A stretch of 64,000 bases of DNA from Lysobacteraceae bacterium PS02340 (lineage in GTDB: Bacteria; Pseudomonadota; Gammaproteobacteria; Xanthomonadales; Xanthomonadaceae). Numbering within the stretch: the stretch's first letter is position 1; every line of letters starts with the position of its first letter. Below are positions 49,506 to 58,400 of this stretch, piece after piece. The position numbers and the translations under genes were made by a program. The notes beneath the pieces were generated by a model. The model searched no databases. It was not told the DNA's origin and saw only the letters and a program-made list of their open reading frames with translations. The DNA is taken from contig JASCOC010000007.1 in NCBI GenBank assembly GCA_029959605.1, forward strand, positions 1 to 64,000, given 5' to 3'.

Positions 49506-51761
49506 TCAAGGCAGCACGGCCAGCGGTGCGTCGCGCGCCAGCAGCAGGCCGTCGGGGCGCCAGTTGCGCATGAAGGCCAGGCACTGCAGCGCGTCGAGCG
49601 GTGGCGACAGCCAGAAGCCCTGGATCTCGTCGCAGCCGCGCTCGGCGAGGAAGCGCATCTGCGCTTGGGTCTCCACGCCTTCGGCGACCACGCGCAGGCC
49701 CAGCGAGTGCGCCATCGCGACGATGGTCGGGGTGATCGCCGCGTCCTCGGCGTCGTGCGGCAGGCCGTCGACGAAGGCCTTGTCGATCTTGATCGTGGTG
49801 ATCGGCAGACGCTTGAGATACGCCAGCGACGAGTAGCCGGTGCCGAAATCGTCGATCGCCAGCGACACGCCGAGCGCGCGGAAGGCCTGCAGGCGTTCTG
49901 CGGTCTGCTCGGCGTTGGCCATCAGCACGCTTTCGGTGAGCTCGAGTTCGAGCAGATGCGGCGGGATGCCCACATCGTCGAGCACACGGCCGACCACGCC
50001 GACGAAATCGCCGCGCAGCAGCTGCAGCACCGACACGTTGACCGACACATTGAGCGCGTCCATGCCGTGCTGGCGCCAGCGCTGCAGCACCAGGCAGGCC
50101 TCGCGCAGCACCCATTCGCCGATCTCCAGGATCAGCCCGCTTTCCTCGGCGATCGGAATGAACTCGGCCGGCGGGATGTCGCCGTGTTCCGGACTCGACC
50201 AGCGCAGAAGCGCTTCGACACCGGTGATGCGCGGCGGCGACAGTGACAGGCGCGGCTGGAACACCAGGCGCAGTTCGCCGCGGTCGAGCACCTTGCGCAG
50301 CGCGCCGGAGATCGTCGCGCGCTGGCGCACCGCCAGATCCATGTTGTCGTTGTAGCGCATGAAGGTGCGGCGCCCGGCGGCCTTGGCCTGGTACATCGCG
50401 GTGTCGGCCTGCTTGAGCAATTCGGTCGGCACCTGGGCGTGATCGGGGTACAGGCTGATGCCGATCGACGGCGAGATCGACACTTCGCGGCGGTCGTCGA
50501 GCAGCAGCGGCGCCTCGAACGCATTGATGATCTCGCGCGCGATGCGTTCTGCATCGTCGGGCGTCTCCAAGTCTTCCAGCACGACGGTGAACTCGTCGCC
50601 GCCGAGCCGCGCCACGGTGTGCTGCTCGCCGACCGTTTGCTGCAGGCGCACTGCGGCCGCGCGCAGGATGCGGTCGCCGGCCGCGTGGCCCAGCGAATCA
50701 TTGATGTCCTTGAATCGGTCCAGATCGAGGAACAGCACCGCCAGCCGCGTGTCTTCGCGATGCGCCCGAACGATCGCCCGCGACAGACGCTCCGACAGCA
50801 GCGAGCGGTTCGGCAGGCTGGTCAGCGTGTCGAAGTTGGCGAGATAGCGCAGTTCCTGTTCGGTGCGCTTCTGCTGGGTGATGTCGTTGAACACGCACAC
50901 GTGCAGCACGCTGTCGTCGTCGGCATCGCGCACCGTGCGCAGCTCGAGTGCGGTCAGCAGTTCGTCGCCGTCCTTGCGGCGCTGCCACAGCTCGCCGCTC
51001 CAGTGGTCCTGGCGCCCGGCCTGCGTGCGGATGCGGCGGTAGAAGGCGCTGTCGTTCTGTTCGCTGTCGAGCAGCGACGCGCTGCGTCCGAGGACTTCGG
51101 TCTCCGTGTAGCCGGTCATGCGCAGGAAGGCGGGATTGACGGAGACGTAGCGGAAATCCGCGTCCATCACCGCGACCGCTTCGCCCATGCTGCGCAACAC
51201 CGTGGCGGCGATCTGGCGCTCGCGTTCGGCCTCGCGCGTGGCGGAGACGTTGAGCGCGGTGCCGGCGATGCGCAGCACGTTGCCGTCGTCGTCGCGCTCC
51301 ACCGCGCGGCCGCGCACGCGCACCCAGGCCCAGCCGCCGGTGCCGTCGGCCACGCGGACCTGCGCCTGGTAGCGGCCGGACTCGCCGTCGAGGTAGCGAC
51401 GCAGCGTCTCGCGCGCGAGCGCCATATCGTCGGGATGCACGAGTTCGTCGACCGGCAGGCTGTCTTCGAGCAGACGGCCATCACCATTGGGCTCGTCTTC
51501 GAGCAGGCGTCGCAGCTGGCCGCTGCCGACGTCGTAATCCCAGTAGCGTTCGCCGGTCGCCCACAGCGCGAGCTTCAGCCGGTCGCGGCGTTCGTTGATC
51601 TCGGCGAGGTAGGCATGCTCGCTGTTGTGACGGCGCACCACCATGACCACCAGCAGCACCAGCAACGCGATCAGCACCGCGGCGCCTGGCACGTGGAGCT
51701 GGCTGGGTTCGATCAAGCGGCGGCGCTCCGTGCCGGGGTCGGCGACCGCGAGTGTAGGCAT
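49506..51761 (-). CDS. PAS-GGDEF-EAL cyclic-di-GMP enzyme
   Basis: The ~751-residue protein has one N-terminal membrane segment (VPGAAVLIALLVLLVVMVV), two PAS-type domains (about residues 60-190 and 190-310), a GGDEF domain with intact LGGDEFTVVLEDL, and an EAL domain with EALLRW, ELTESVLM, DDFGTGYSS and IKIDKAFVDG. Both active sites look complete, so it may make or degrade c-di-GMP. The start is uncertain (ATG 51761 chosen; ATG 51842 is also in frame). Related proteins often carry a large N-terminal periplasmic propeller; here there is none. Confidence 0.9.
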   Translation of the reverse strand: MPTLAVADPGTERRRLIEPSQLHVPGAAVLIALLVLLVVMVVRRHNSEHAYLAEINERRDRLKLALWATGERYWDYDVGSGQLRRLLEDEPNGDGRLLEDSLPVDELVHPDDMALARETLRRYLDGESGRYQAQVRVADGTGGWAWVRVRGRAVERDDDGNVLRIAGTALNVSATREAERERQIAATVLRSMGEAVAVMDADFRYVSVNPAFLRMTGYTETEVLGRSASLLDSEQNDSAFYRRIRTQAGRQDHWSGELWQRRKDGDELLTALELRTVRDADDDSVLHVCVFNDITQQKRTEQELRYLANFDTLTSLPNRSLLSERLSRAIVRAHREDTRLAVLFLDLDRFKDINDSLGHAAGDRILRAAAVRLQQTVGEQHTVARLGGDEFTVVLEDLETPDDAERIAREIINAFEAPLLLDDRREVSISPSIGISLYPDHAQVPTELLKQADTAMYQAKAAGRRTFMRYNDNMDLAVRQRATISGALRKVLDRGELRLVFQPRLSLSPPRITGVEALLRWSSPEHGDIPPAEFIPIAEESGLILEIGEWVLREACLVLQRWRQHGMDALNVSVNVSVLQLLRGDFVGVVGRVLDDVGIPPHLLELELTESVLMANAEQTAERLQAFRALGVSLAIDDFGTGYSSLAYLKRLPITTIKIDKAFVDGLPHDAEDAAITPTIVAMAHSLGLRVVAEGVETQAQMRFLAERGCDEIQGFWLSPPLDALQCLAFMRNWRPDGLLLARDAPLAVLP

Positions 51762-51844
51762 GCGGGCGGTCCAGCAACAAGCGTGCGCCCGGTCACAGGA
51801 TGGCCGTTGGTAGAATGGCGCACCCCTGCCCGAGAACGCCAACC

Positions 51845-52396
51845 GTGTCCGAAACCCTGCCCAGCCTTGCCGAAGTCGACGCCGAGATCCGCCACCTGCA
51901 ACTGGCGATGCACGGCAGCGAACTGCACGGCGGTCTCAGTGGCTGGCTGGCCGGCGGTGGCGACGATGCGGTCGCCTGGCTGGCGCCGGTGCTGGCCGAC
52001 ACGACGCTGCCCGCGCCCGCGAGTGGCAGTGCGCTCGACCGGCTGCGTGTGGCGACGGCCAACCAGCTCGAAGACCGCGACTTCACCTTCGCACTGCTGC
52101 TGCCCGAGGACGGCGAACCGCTGTCGGTGCGCAGCGCCGCCCTGTTCGACTGGTGCCGTGGATTTCTCGGCGGCTTCGGTCTCGCCGCGGGCGAACGCGC
52201 GTCGCTGTCGGAAGAGGGCAACGAGGCGCTGGCGGACCTCGCCCGTCTGGCGGCCGCGCAGCCCGATCCCGACGACGAGGACGATGCGGTGGAGGAGGAC
52301 GCGCTGACCGAGATCGAGGAATTCGTGCGCGTGGCCGCGCTGCTGCTGCACGGCGACGCCGCACTGGGGCCGCGTCACCGCAACCGGCTGAACTGA
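51845..52396 (+). CDS. YgfB/UPF0149 family protein
   Basis: The 183-residue protein matches UPF0149 (AMHGSELHGGLSGWLAGGG; DWCRGFLGGFGL; DALTEIEEFVRVAALLLHG) and has a conserved ygfB-pepP context. Function is unclear; in some Pseudomonas YgfB influences regulation of cell-wall/ampD genes. GTG 51845 was chosen because TAGAAT (51811-51816) is a likely -10, placing the transcript start downstream of the alternative ATG 51815. Confidence 0.88.
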   Translation: MSETLPSLAEVDAEIRHLQLAMHGSELHGGLSGWLAGGGDDAVAWLAPVLADTTLPAPASGSALDRLRVATANQLEDRDFTFALLLPEDGEPLSVRSAALFDWCRGFLGGFGLAAGERASLSEEGNEALADLARLAAAQPDPDDEDDAVEEDALTEIEEFVRVAALLLHGDAALGPRHRNRLN

Positions 52397-52397
52397 C

Positions 52398-53723
52398 ATG
52401 GCGAGCGCGACCGGCATCACCGCGGCCACCTACCAGAAGCGTCGGCGCCAGCTGATGCGGCTGGTCGGCGACAACGCGATCCTCGTGCTGGCCAGCGCGC
52501 CCGAGCGGGTGCGCAGCCGCGATACGCATCACGCCTACCGGCAGGATTCCGACCTCTGGTATCTGACCGGCTTCGCCGAACCCGATGCGGTGCTGGTGCT
52601 GGTGCCGGGCCGCAAGCACGGTGAAGCGCTGCTGTTCTGCCGCGAACGCGACCTGGAGCGCGAAGGCTGGGACGGTCCGCGCGTCGGTCCGGAGGGCGCC
52701 GTCGAGGCGCTGGGCATGGACGATGCGTATCCGATCGACGATCTCGACGAGATCCTGCCCGGCCTGCTCGAAGGCCGCACGCGCGTCTATTACCACTTTG
52801 GTCGCGACACCGAATTCGATCTGCAGCTGATCGGCTGGCTCAACCGCGTGCGTGCGCAGGTGCGGGTCGGTGCGCAGCCGCCGCATGAATTCCTGGAACT
52901 GGGCCATCTGCTCGACGAGATGCGTCTGTTCAAGGACGCCGGCGAACTCAAGCTGATGCGGCGCGCAGCCAAGATCAGCGTCGACGCGCACGCCGCGGCG
53001 ATGCGCGCGGCGCGGCCCGGCATCCACGAATACGCCTTGCAGGCCGAACTGGAATACGTGTTCCGACGCCACGACGCGAGCCCCGCCTACGAGAGCATCG
53101 TCGGCGCGGGCGCCAATGCCTGCGTGCTGCATTACCGCGCCAACAACGCACAGGCGCGCGATGGCGATCTGGTGCTGATCGATGCCGGTGCCGAATATCG
53201 CGGCTATGCGGCCGACATCACCCGGACCTTCCCGGTCAACGGCCGTTTCACGGCTGCGCAGCGCGCCCTGCACGACGTCGTCGAATCCGCGCAGCAGGCC
53301 GCGCTCGCGCAAGCGCGCCCGGGCGTGGCTTACGAGGCTGGCCACAACGCCGCGGTCGAAGTGCTGACCGACGGCCTGCTGCGGCTCGGCCTGCTGAAGG
53401 GCAAGCTGGAGACGCGCATCGCCGACGGCAGCTACAAGCGGTTCTATCGCCACAAGACCGGGCACTGGATCGGCCTCGACGTGCACGACGTCGGCGACTA
53501 CCGCATCGAGGGTGAATCGCGCCTGCTCGAGCCCGGCATGGTGTTCACGATCGAACCCGGCCTGTACGTGTCGGCCGACGACACTAGCGTCGATGCGAAA
53601 TGGCGCGGCATCGGCATCCGCACCGAGGACGACGTGCTGGTGACCAAGACGGGGCATGAAGTGCTGACGACCGGTCTGGCGCGTACGGCCGACGAGATCG
53701 AGGCGTTCATGGCGCGCAGATAA
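52398..53723 (+). CDS. pepP: Xaa-Pro aminopeptidase
   Basis: Metallopeptidase that removes N-terminal residues preceding proline. The 441-residue product has the AMP-N domain at the N-terminus and the pita-bread catalytic domain with the metal ligands in LIDAGAEYRGYAADITRTF, HWIGLDVHDVGDY and PGMVFTIEPGLYV, and IGIRTEDDVLVT. It starts 1 nt after the ygfB stop and is convergent with pepQ. Confidence 0.95.
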   Translation: MASATGITAATYQKRRRQLMRLVGDNAILVLASAPERVRSRDTHHAYRQDSDLWYLTGFAEPDAVLVLVPGRKHGEALLFCRERDLEREGWDGPRVGPEGAVEALGMDDAYPIDDLDEILPGLLEGRTRVYYHFGRDTEFDLQLIGWLNRVRAQVRVGAQPPHEFLELGHLLDEMRLFKDAGELKLMRRAAKISVDAHAAAMRAARPGIHEYALQAELEYVFRRHDASPAYESIVGAGANACVLHYRANNAQARDGDLVLIDAGAEYRGYAADITRTFPVNGRFTAAQRALHDVVESAQQAALAQARPGVAYEAGHNAAVEVLTDGLLRLGLLKGKLETRIADGSYKRFYRHKTGHWIGLDVHDVGDYRIEGESRLLEPGMVFTIEPGLYVSADDTSVDAKWRGIGIRTEDDVLVTKTGHEVLTTGLARTADEIEAFMARR

Positions 53724-53739
53724 GCGCGCGTGTTCGGTC

Positions 53740-53764
53740 CGCAGCGCGCATGGCGCGCGCTGCG
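53740..53764. terminator. Hairpin between convergent pepP and pepQ
   Basis: Perfect 10 nt arms CGCAGCGCGC/GCGCGCTGCG around ATGGC. Only TCTTC follows, so termination efficiency is uncertain; the symmetric position suits a bidirectional terminator. Confidence 0.55.
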
Positions 53765-53803
53765 TCTTCAGGTGTCAGAGGACGCGCGACGCGCCCGTCA
53801 TGA

Positions 53804-55156
53804 TTAGGCGGCCGCGTTCTCGTCCGCCCACGCATCACGCGTGAGGTTCTCGGGCGCGCCGTCGGTGCAGACCACGTCGTCCTCGATGCGGATGCCGCCA
53901 TAGGGTCGGAAGGCTTCGATGCGATCCCAGTCGATGCTGTCGCCGTGGCCGGCGGCCTTCAAGTCCTCGAGCAGCATGTCGACGATGTAGACACCGGGTT
54001 CGATGGTCACGACCATCCCCGGTTCCAGCACGCGGGTCAGGCGCAGGAACGGGTGACCCTCGGGCTTGGCGATGACGCCGCCCGTCTCCGAGGCGGCGAA
54101 GCCGGCCACGTCGTGCACCTGCAGGCCGATGCCGTGCCCAAGGCCATGCGGGAAGAACGCGGCGCTGATGCCGGTCGCCAGCGCGGTCTCCGGCGAGACC
54201 TTGATCAGACCGAAGTCGCGCAGCACGCCGGCGAGCGCGAGATGCGCGTCGAGATGCATCTGCTTGTAGTCCGTACCGCTGCGCACTTGCGCGACCATCG
54301 CCTGCTGCGCGGTGTCGACCGCGTCGATCATCGCCTGGAACTCGCTGCCGGTATCGGTGGCGTAGGTCCGGGTGATGTCGGCGGCGTAGCCGGCATGACT
54401 CGCGCCGGCATCGATCAGGAAGCTGCGCACCGGATCGGGCGGCAGGCGTCCGAGCTCGGTGTAGTGCAGCACCGCCGCGTGCTCGTTCAACGCGACGACG
54501 TTGCCGTAGGGCAGTTCGTTCGCGTCCTGACCCGCGGCCTGGCAGTACGCCAGATGGATGCCGAACTCGCTGGCGCCGGCGCGGAATGCCCGCTCGGCGG
54601 CCGCATGTGCACGCACGCCGCGTCGTGACGCCTCGCGCAGCATCGACAGTTCATACGGCGTCTTGAACGCGCGGTGGTAGTCGAGGTGGTCGATGACCGC
54701 CTGCGGGTTGTTCGGCTTGTAGGCACCGTAGTGGCCCAGCGCGCTCTGCGGCTCACCGAGAATCGCGCACCGCGCGGCATTCTTCGGCAGATGCTGCTGC
54801 GCGTCCTCGGGCTTTCGGATCACGACGATGTCGAAGTGCTCGACCCAGTAGCCCGACGGCGCTTCCGGCACGACGTGCCAGTAATCGCGCGGCTGCAGAT
54901 ACACCAGCTTCGGTCGCGCGCCTGGCGTGATCACCAGCCAGCTGCCGGGATTGCGCGTCAGCGGCAGCCAGGCCTTGAACTGCGGATTGACCGCGTACGG
55001 GTAATCGCGATCGTCGAACATCTGGTAGTGCAGCGTGCCGCTGGGAATGACGAGATGTTCCAGACCCGCGCGCTCGAGCGCGGTGGCGGTGCGCGCCTGC
55101 AGCGTCGCGAGGTGGTCGGCGTAGAGGCTGGCGGCGGACGAAGCAGGCGTGGACAT
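53804..55156 (-). CDS. pepQ: Xaa-Pro dipeptidase PepQ
   Basis: Splits X-Pro dipeptides; some relatives also hydrolyse organophosphates. The 450-residue product has metal ligands in LIDAGASHAGYAADITRTY, FPHGLGHGIGLQVHDVAGF, PGMVVTIEPGVYIVD and GGIRIEDDVV. The N-terminal domain (HYQMFDDRDYPYAVNPQFKA) is PepQ-like. It is monocistronic and convergent with pepP. Confidence 0.94.
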   Translation of the reverse strand: MSTPASSAASLYADHLATLQARTATALERAGLEHLVIPSGTLHYQMFDDRDYPYAVNPQFKAWLPLTRNPGSWLVITPGARPKLVYLQPRDYWHVVPEAPSGYWVEHFDIVVIRKPEDAQQHLPKNAARCAILGEPQSALGHYGAYKPNNPQAVIDHLDYHRAFKTPYELSMLREASRRGVRAHAAAERAFRAGASEFGIHLAYCQAAGQDANELPYGNVVALNEHAAVLHYTELGRLPPDPVRSFLIDAGASHAGYAADITRTYATDTGSEFQAMIDAVDTAQQAMVAQVRSGTDYKQMHLDAHLALAGVLRDFGLIKVSPETALATGISAAFFPHGLGHGIGLQVHDVAGFAASETGGVIAKPEGHPFLRLTRVLEPGMVVTIEPGVYIVDMLLEDLKAAGHGDSIDWDRIEAFRPYGGIRIEDDVVCTDGAPENLTRDAWADENAAA

Positions 55157-55389
55157 CGTGATCCCGGGGCGGCGAGTGGATCGGCCTATTCTGCCGTATT
55201 GACGCAGGTGCGTTGTTTTGCGGCCTCGGGCCTTTGCTTGCAGGCGTGCTGCGCTGTTGGCTTTCGCTCGCCTTTCCTGGATCGGCGTGCGATAGCGAGC
55301 TCACAAACCCGATGGGTCTGCTCACATGGACTGCCGGGTTGGAAGATCAAAAGCAGACGCGTCGCGTCCTGTGGCCGCGGCACCGAACG
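55157..55389. other. Gap between pepQ and the PilZ gene
   Basis: No gene is seen. It should contain the pepQ promoter, for which no good hexamers are visible, and the 3' end of the PilZ/DUF1631 transcript. Confidence 0.4.
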
Positions 55390-55734
55390 TCAGGCGTAAT
55401 GACTCCCCGGCGCATTGACCCACCCCTGCAACCGGTGCGCCAGCGACGGCGTCGTCGCGATGAAGCGGAAGCCCGCCCAGCTCGCCCCGGCAAGCGTCGC
55501 ATCGTCGAGCCACAACAGATGCGCGCCGATTTCGACCGGCGCGTCGGGCGCATCGGGCAGGGTGAAGGACAACTGATACAGCGCGTCCTCGACGAACGGC
55601 TCGCTGGCGATCAGCAGCATGCCGGTTTCCGACAGGTTGCCGACGCGGCCGATGACGCGGGCGGTCATCGCGTCGGTGACCAGGATCACGTCCGGCGCCT
55701 TGCGACGCTTGGCGCGGCGGAACTCCTGCATCAT
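55390..55734 (-). CDS. PilZ domain protein
   Basis: The ~114-residue protein begins MMQEFRRAKRRKAP, providing the RxxxR motif, and has VGNLSETGMLLI for NxSxxG, both required for c-di-GMP binding in canonical PilZ domains. It is a single-domain receptor. Its ATG overlaps the stop of the DUF1631 gene upstream, so the two are coupled. It probably acts as a c-di-GMP effector, but the target is unknown. Confidence 0.85.
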   Translation of the reverse strand: MMQEFRRAKRRKAPDVILVTDAMTARVIGRVGNLSETGMLLIASEPFVEDALYQLSFTLPDAPDAPVEIGAHLLWLDDATLAGASWAGFRFIATTPSLAHRLQGWVNAPGSHYA

Positions 55735-58022
55735 GCCGTCGCCTCCGACGTGCGGCTTTCGCCGCGGCCGGCGAAGCTGCGCAGGGCGCCCATCGCGGCC
55801 TGCCAGGCGCGGTCGACGAGGTGCCCGCGGTCGGCGGTCACGACGCGGGCATTGCCGGTCGCCATCAGCCGCGCGACGGCGTCCATCGACTGCTCGCCGG
55901 TGCGCTGGCCGCGCTGGTTGACGAACAGCACGTGGTCGGTGATCGGGCTGTACCAAGACATGCGACGGCGCATTATGTCGCCCTGCTGGTTGGTGGTGAA
56001 TTCGATCCAGGTGCCGAACGGCAGCGTGCGCAGGTGGTCGTACTGCGCTTGCTCCTCGGCCGTGCGCACCGGCGGCTTTTCGCGGCGTGCGGCGCCGGCT
56101 TCCTCGCCCAGACGCGCGCGCGCCTTGAGCTTCATCGCCAGTTCGGTGCGCGACGCGGCATCGTCCTCGTCGCTGCGATGGCTGGTCAGGCGCTGGGCGA
56201 TCACGGTCGCCTCCTCGCCGTGGTAGCCGACTTGGCCGAGCGCGGATTCGACATCGGACTGCAGTGCTTCGTCCTCGCGCGGCACCGCGTCGAGCGATGC
56301 TTCGACGATGCGGCGGGTCATCCCCAGCTGGTGTTCGGCCTCGCTGGACGATTCGCCGTGACGCAGCAGGGTCAGCGTGAGCACGTCGGCCCAGGCCTGG
56401 TCGAGCAGCGCGCGCGAGAAGCGCGGCAGGCGACGGTCGCCGACGATGCCCTGCATCAGCTCGTCGGCGCGCGCGCGCGCGGCGGCCAGCTTCTCGCGAC
56501 CACGGGCCGCTTCGATGTGGCGACGCTCCTGCAGCTCGGCTGTGCGGGCCTGCGTCTGCAGTTGTGCCTGTACGCGCGCATTGCCCTCGGCGAACACGGC
56601 CACGTCGCCTTCGTAGTTGCCGACCACGAAGGCGACGGCGGCGCGCAGGGCGGCCTGCACGCGCGGATCGAAGGCGGTGTCGTCGTGCCAGTTGGCGGCG
56701 CTCTCGGCGACGGTGTTGAGGAGTTGGCGCGCGGGATGGCGCTGGCGGGTGAAGAAGGAATGGTCCTGCAGCGCCGCACGCAGCACCGGGATCTGCAGTT
56801 CGCGCACCAGCGGCGCGGCCGGCGCCTCGCTGCGAATTTCCTGTTCGATGTGCCCGTAGAGCATGCCGAGCAGTTCGAACGCGTCTTCGTCCTGCGGCGC
56901 CAGCATCGCGCCTTCGCCGCTGCGCTGACGTGCCTGCGCGAGCAGCGACCGCTTGATCTCCACCAGAGTGCGGCCACCGCCCTGCGGTTGCTGCTGGAGT
57001 TGCCGCAGCGCATCGGACACTTCACTGGTCGCCAGTTGGCGGCGCGGCAGCGGCGAGTCGGTGCGCGGCTGGAACTTGCGCAGCAGTTCGCGGCGTCCGG
57101 ACATCAGCGCCTGCAGGCGCGCGTAGGCAGCCTCGTGCGACTGCGCATCGTCCGCCTCGTCGTCGTCGACGGTCTCGGGTTCGCCCCAGCCGGTGTACGG
57201 ACGCTGGGCGTCGTCCACCTGCGGGCGTGGCATTTCAACGGTTTCGGCATTCCTTGCCACGCGGGAAGCTTCCTTGGGTTCGACGGCCTCGGCCCGCGCG
57301 CGCATCGGCACGAACGTCAGCGAGGGCAGGATGCCGTCGTCGGCGAGCTGCGCATCCAGGCGCTCGAGGACACGGGCATAACCGGGCATCACCACCCGGT
57401 CGAAGATGCGGTACAGCAGCAGCCGCGCGTCGTGCTCGATCTCGAGCATGCGCGCGGCCGAGGCGATCGCCCGGCACAGGCACTGCGGCCCCAGCGGCAG
57501 ACGCTCGGCATCGAAGGCGGGCGAGGCGGCGAGCACGCCGAAGCGCTGGCCCAGCAGGTGCAGCGACAGATTCGCGCGGCCCTCCTGACGGCTCGCGATC
57601 TCGCGCAGCACCGTGCCCTCGTCCATCACCGTGTCTTCGACCAGACTCAGCGGCCCGAACGAGGCGGTGTCCAGTGGCGTCGGCGGCGGTGGCGGCGAAG
57701 GTGTGCGGATGGCCGCGATCGAGCCTTCCAGCGCGAGCAGGAACCGCGGCACGAGGTCGGCGCGGTTGGCACGGAACGCACGCAGCGTGGCCATGTAGCC
57801 CGATTCGAGGCCCGGATTGCGCGCATGGTCGGCGAGCCGGAACAGTTCCTGTTCGAACTCGGACACGAGGCTTGAGAGGCCGCCATCGAGTTCGTTGGAC
57901 ACAAACGACAGCGCACGCTCGAGCGTGCGGCGCACGCGCGGGGGCAGGCCTGCCGCGGCAAGCGAACGGGGCGGTGGTGGGTAGTGTGCGGTCGCAGGCA
58001 TTCCGGTTGCCGGGCTGGGCAT
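55731..58022 (-). CDS. DUF1631 family protein
   Basis: The 763-residue, largely alpha-helical protein matches DUF1631, sometimes annotated as thymidine phosphorylase without support. It shows the family features near its start (RRTLERALSFVSNELDGGLS), a central low-complexity acidic/Pro region, and a C-terminal stretch (LPFGTWIEFTTNQQGD; HVLFVNQRGQRTGEQSMDA) that looks like a degenerate PilZ-type beta fold. Overlap with the PilZ gene suggests a shared pathway. The ATG at 58022 is used. Confidence 0.8.
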   Translation of the reverse strand: MPSPATGMPATAHYPPPPRSLAAAGLPPRVRRTLERALSFVSNELDGGLSSLVSEFEQELFRLADHARNPGLESGYMATLRAFRANRADLVPRFLLALEGSIAAIRTPSPPPPPTPLDTASFGPLSLVEDTVMDEGTVLREIASRQEGRANLSLHLLGQRFGVLAASPAFDAERLPLGPQCLCRAIASAARMLEIEHDARLLLYRIFDRVVMPGYARVLERLDAQLADDGILPSLTFVPMRARAEAVEPKEASRVARNAETVEMPRPQVDDAQRPYTGWGEPETVDDDEADDAQSHEAAYARLQALMSGRRELLRKFQPRTDSPLPRRQLATSEVSDALRQLQQQPQGGGRTLVEIKRSLLAQARQRSGEGAMLAPQDEDAFELLGMLYGHIEQEIRSEAPAAPLVRELQIPVLRAALQDHSFFTRQRHPARQLLNTVAESAANWHDDTAFDPRVQAALRAAVAFVVGNYEGDVAVFAEGNARVQAQLQTQARTAELQERRHIEAARGREKLAAARARADELMQGIVGDRRLPRFSRALLDQAWADVLTLTLLRHGESSSEAEHQLGMTRRIVEASLDAVPREDEALQSDVESALGQVGYHGEEATVIAQRLTSHRSDEDDAASRTELAMKLKARARLGEEAGAARREKPPVRTAEEQAQYDHLRTLPFGTWIEFTTNQQGDIMRRRMSWYSPITDHVLFVNQRGQRTGEQSMDAVARLMATGNARVVTADRGHLVDRAWQAAMGALRSFAGRGESRTSEATA

Positions 58023-58400
58023 CGATCACATTCTTTAGCATGCGCGCGCGGCCGTCACCACTGGCGTGCGCACACAGGCGGACGCCAGCGCGCGGGCGGG
58101 GCGTCCGGTTCTGGATAACGCGATGACCGGGCGTCTCCGGCCACCTGTCTGCTGCGCTGCGGCAGGCGGCTGCGCCGGCCCCAGAACCTGTTCAAGGTCC
58201 GTCGCGAGCGCCGCCAGATTGGCGCGTGGTGGAGCGCAGGAAGCGCAGCGTACGGGCGGTACGTGAGCATTGTGGCCGCCATCCATGGCGCCCACCCTTC
58301 GGGCCAGCGGCAAGCGCTGTCAGGAATCGCCATGCTGCGATTCCTTCCGAGCACCGCACGCGCGCCAGCGGGCAAGCGCAGCAGGACATCGAACGGGTTC
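58023..58400. other. 378 nt gap upstream of DUF1631 gene
   Basis: No gene is recognised. A hairpin GGAATCGC/GCGATTCC with loop CATGCT lies at 58323-58344, near the end of hemW. TAAAGAAT just upstream of the DUF1631 start may be a -10-like sequence. Confidence 0.5.
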
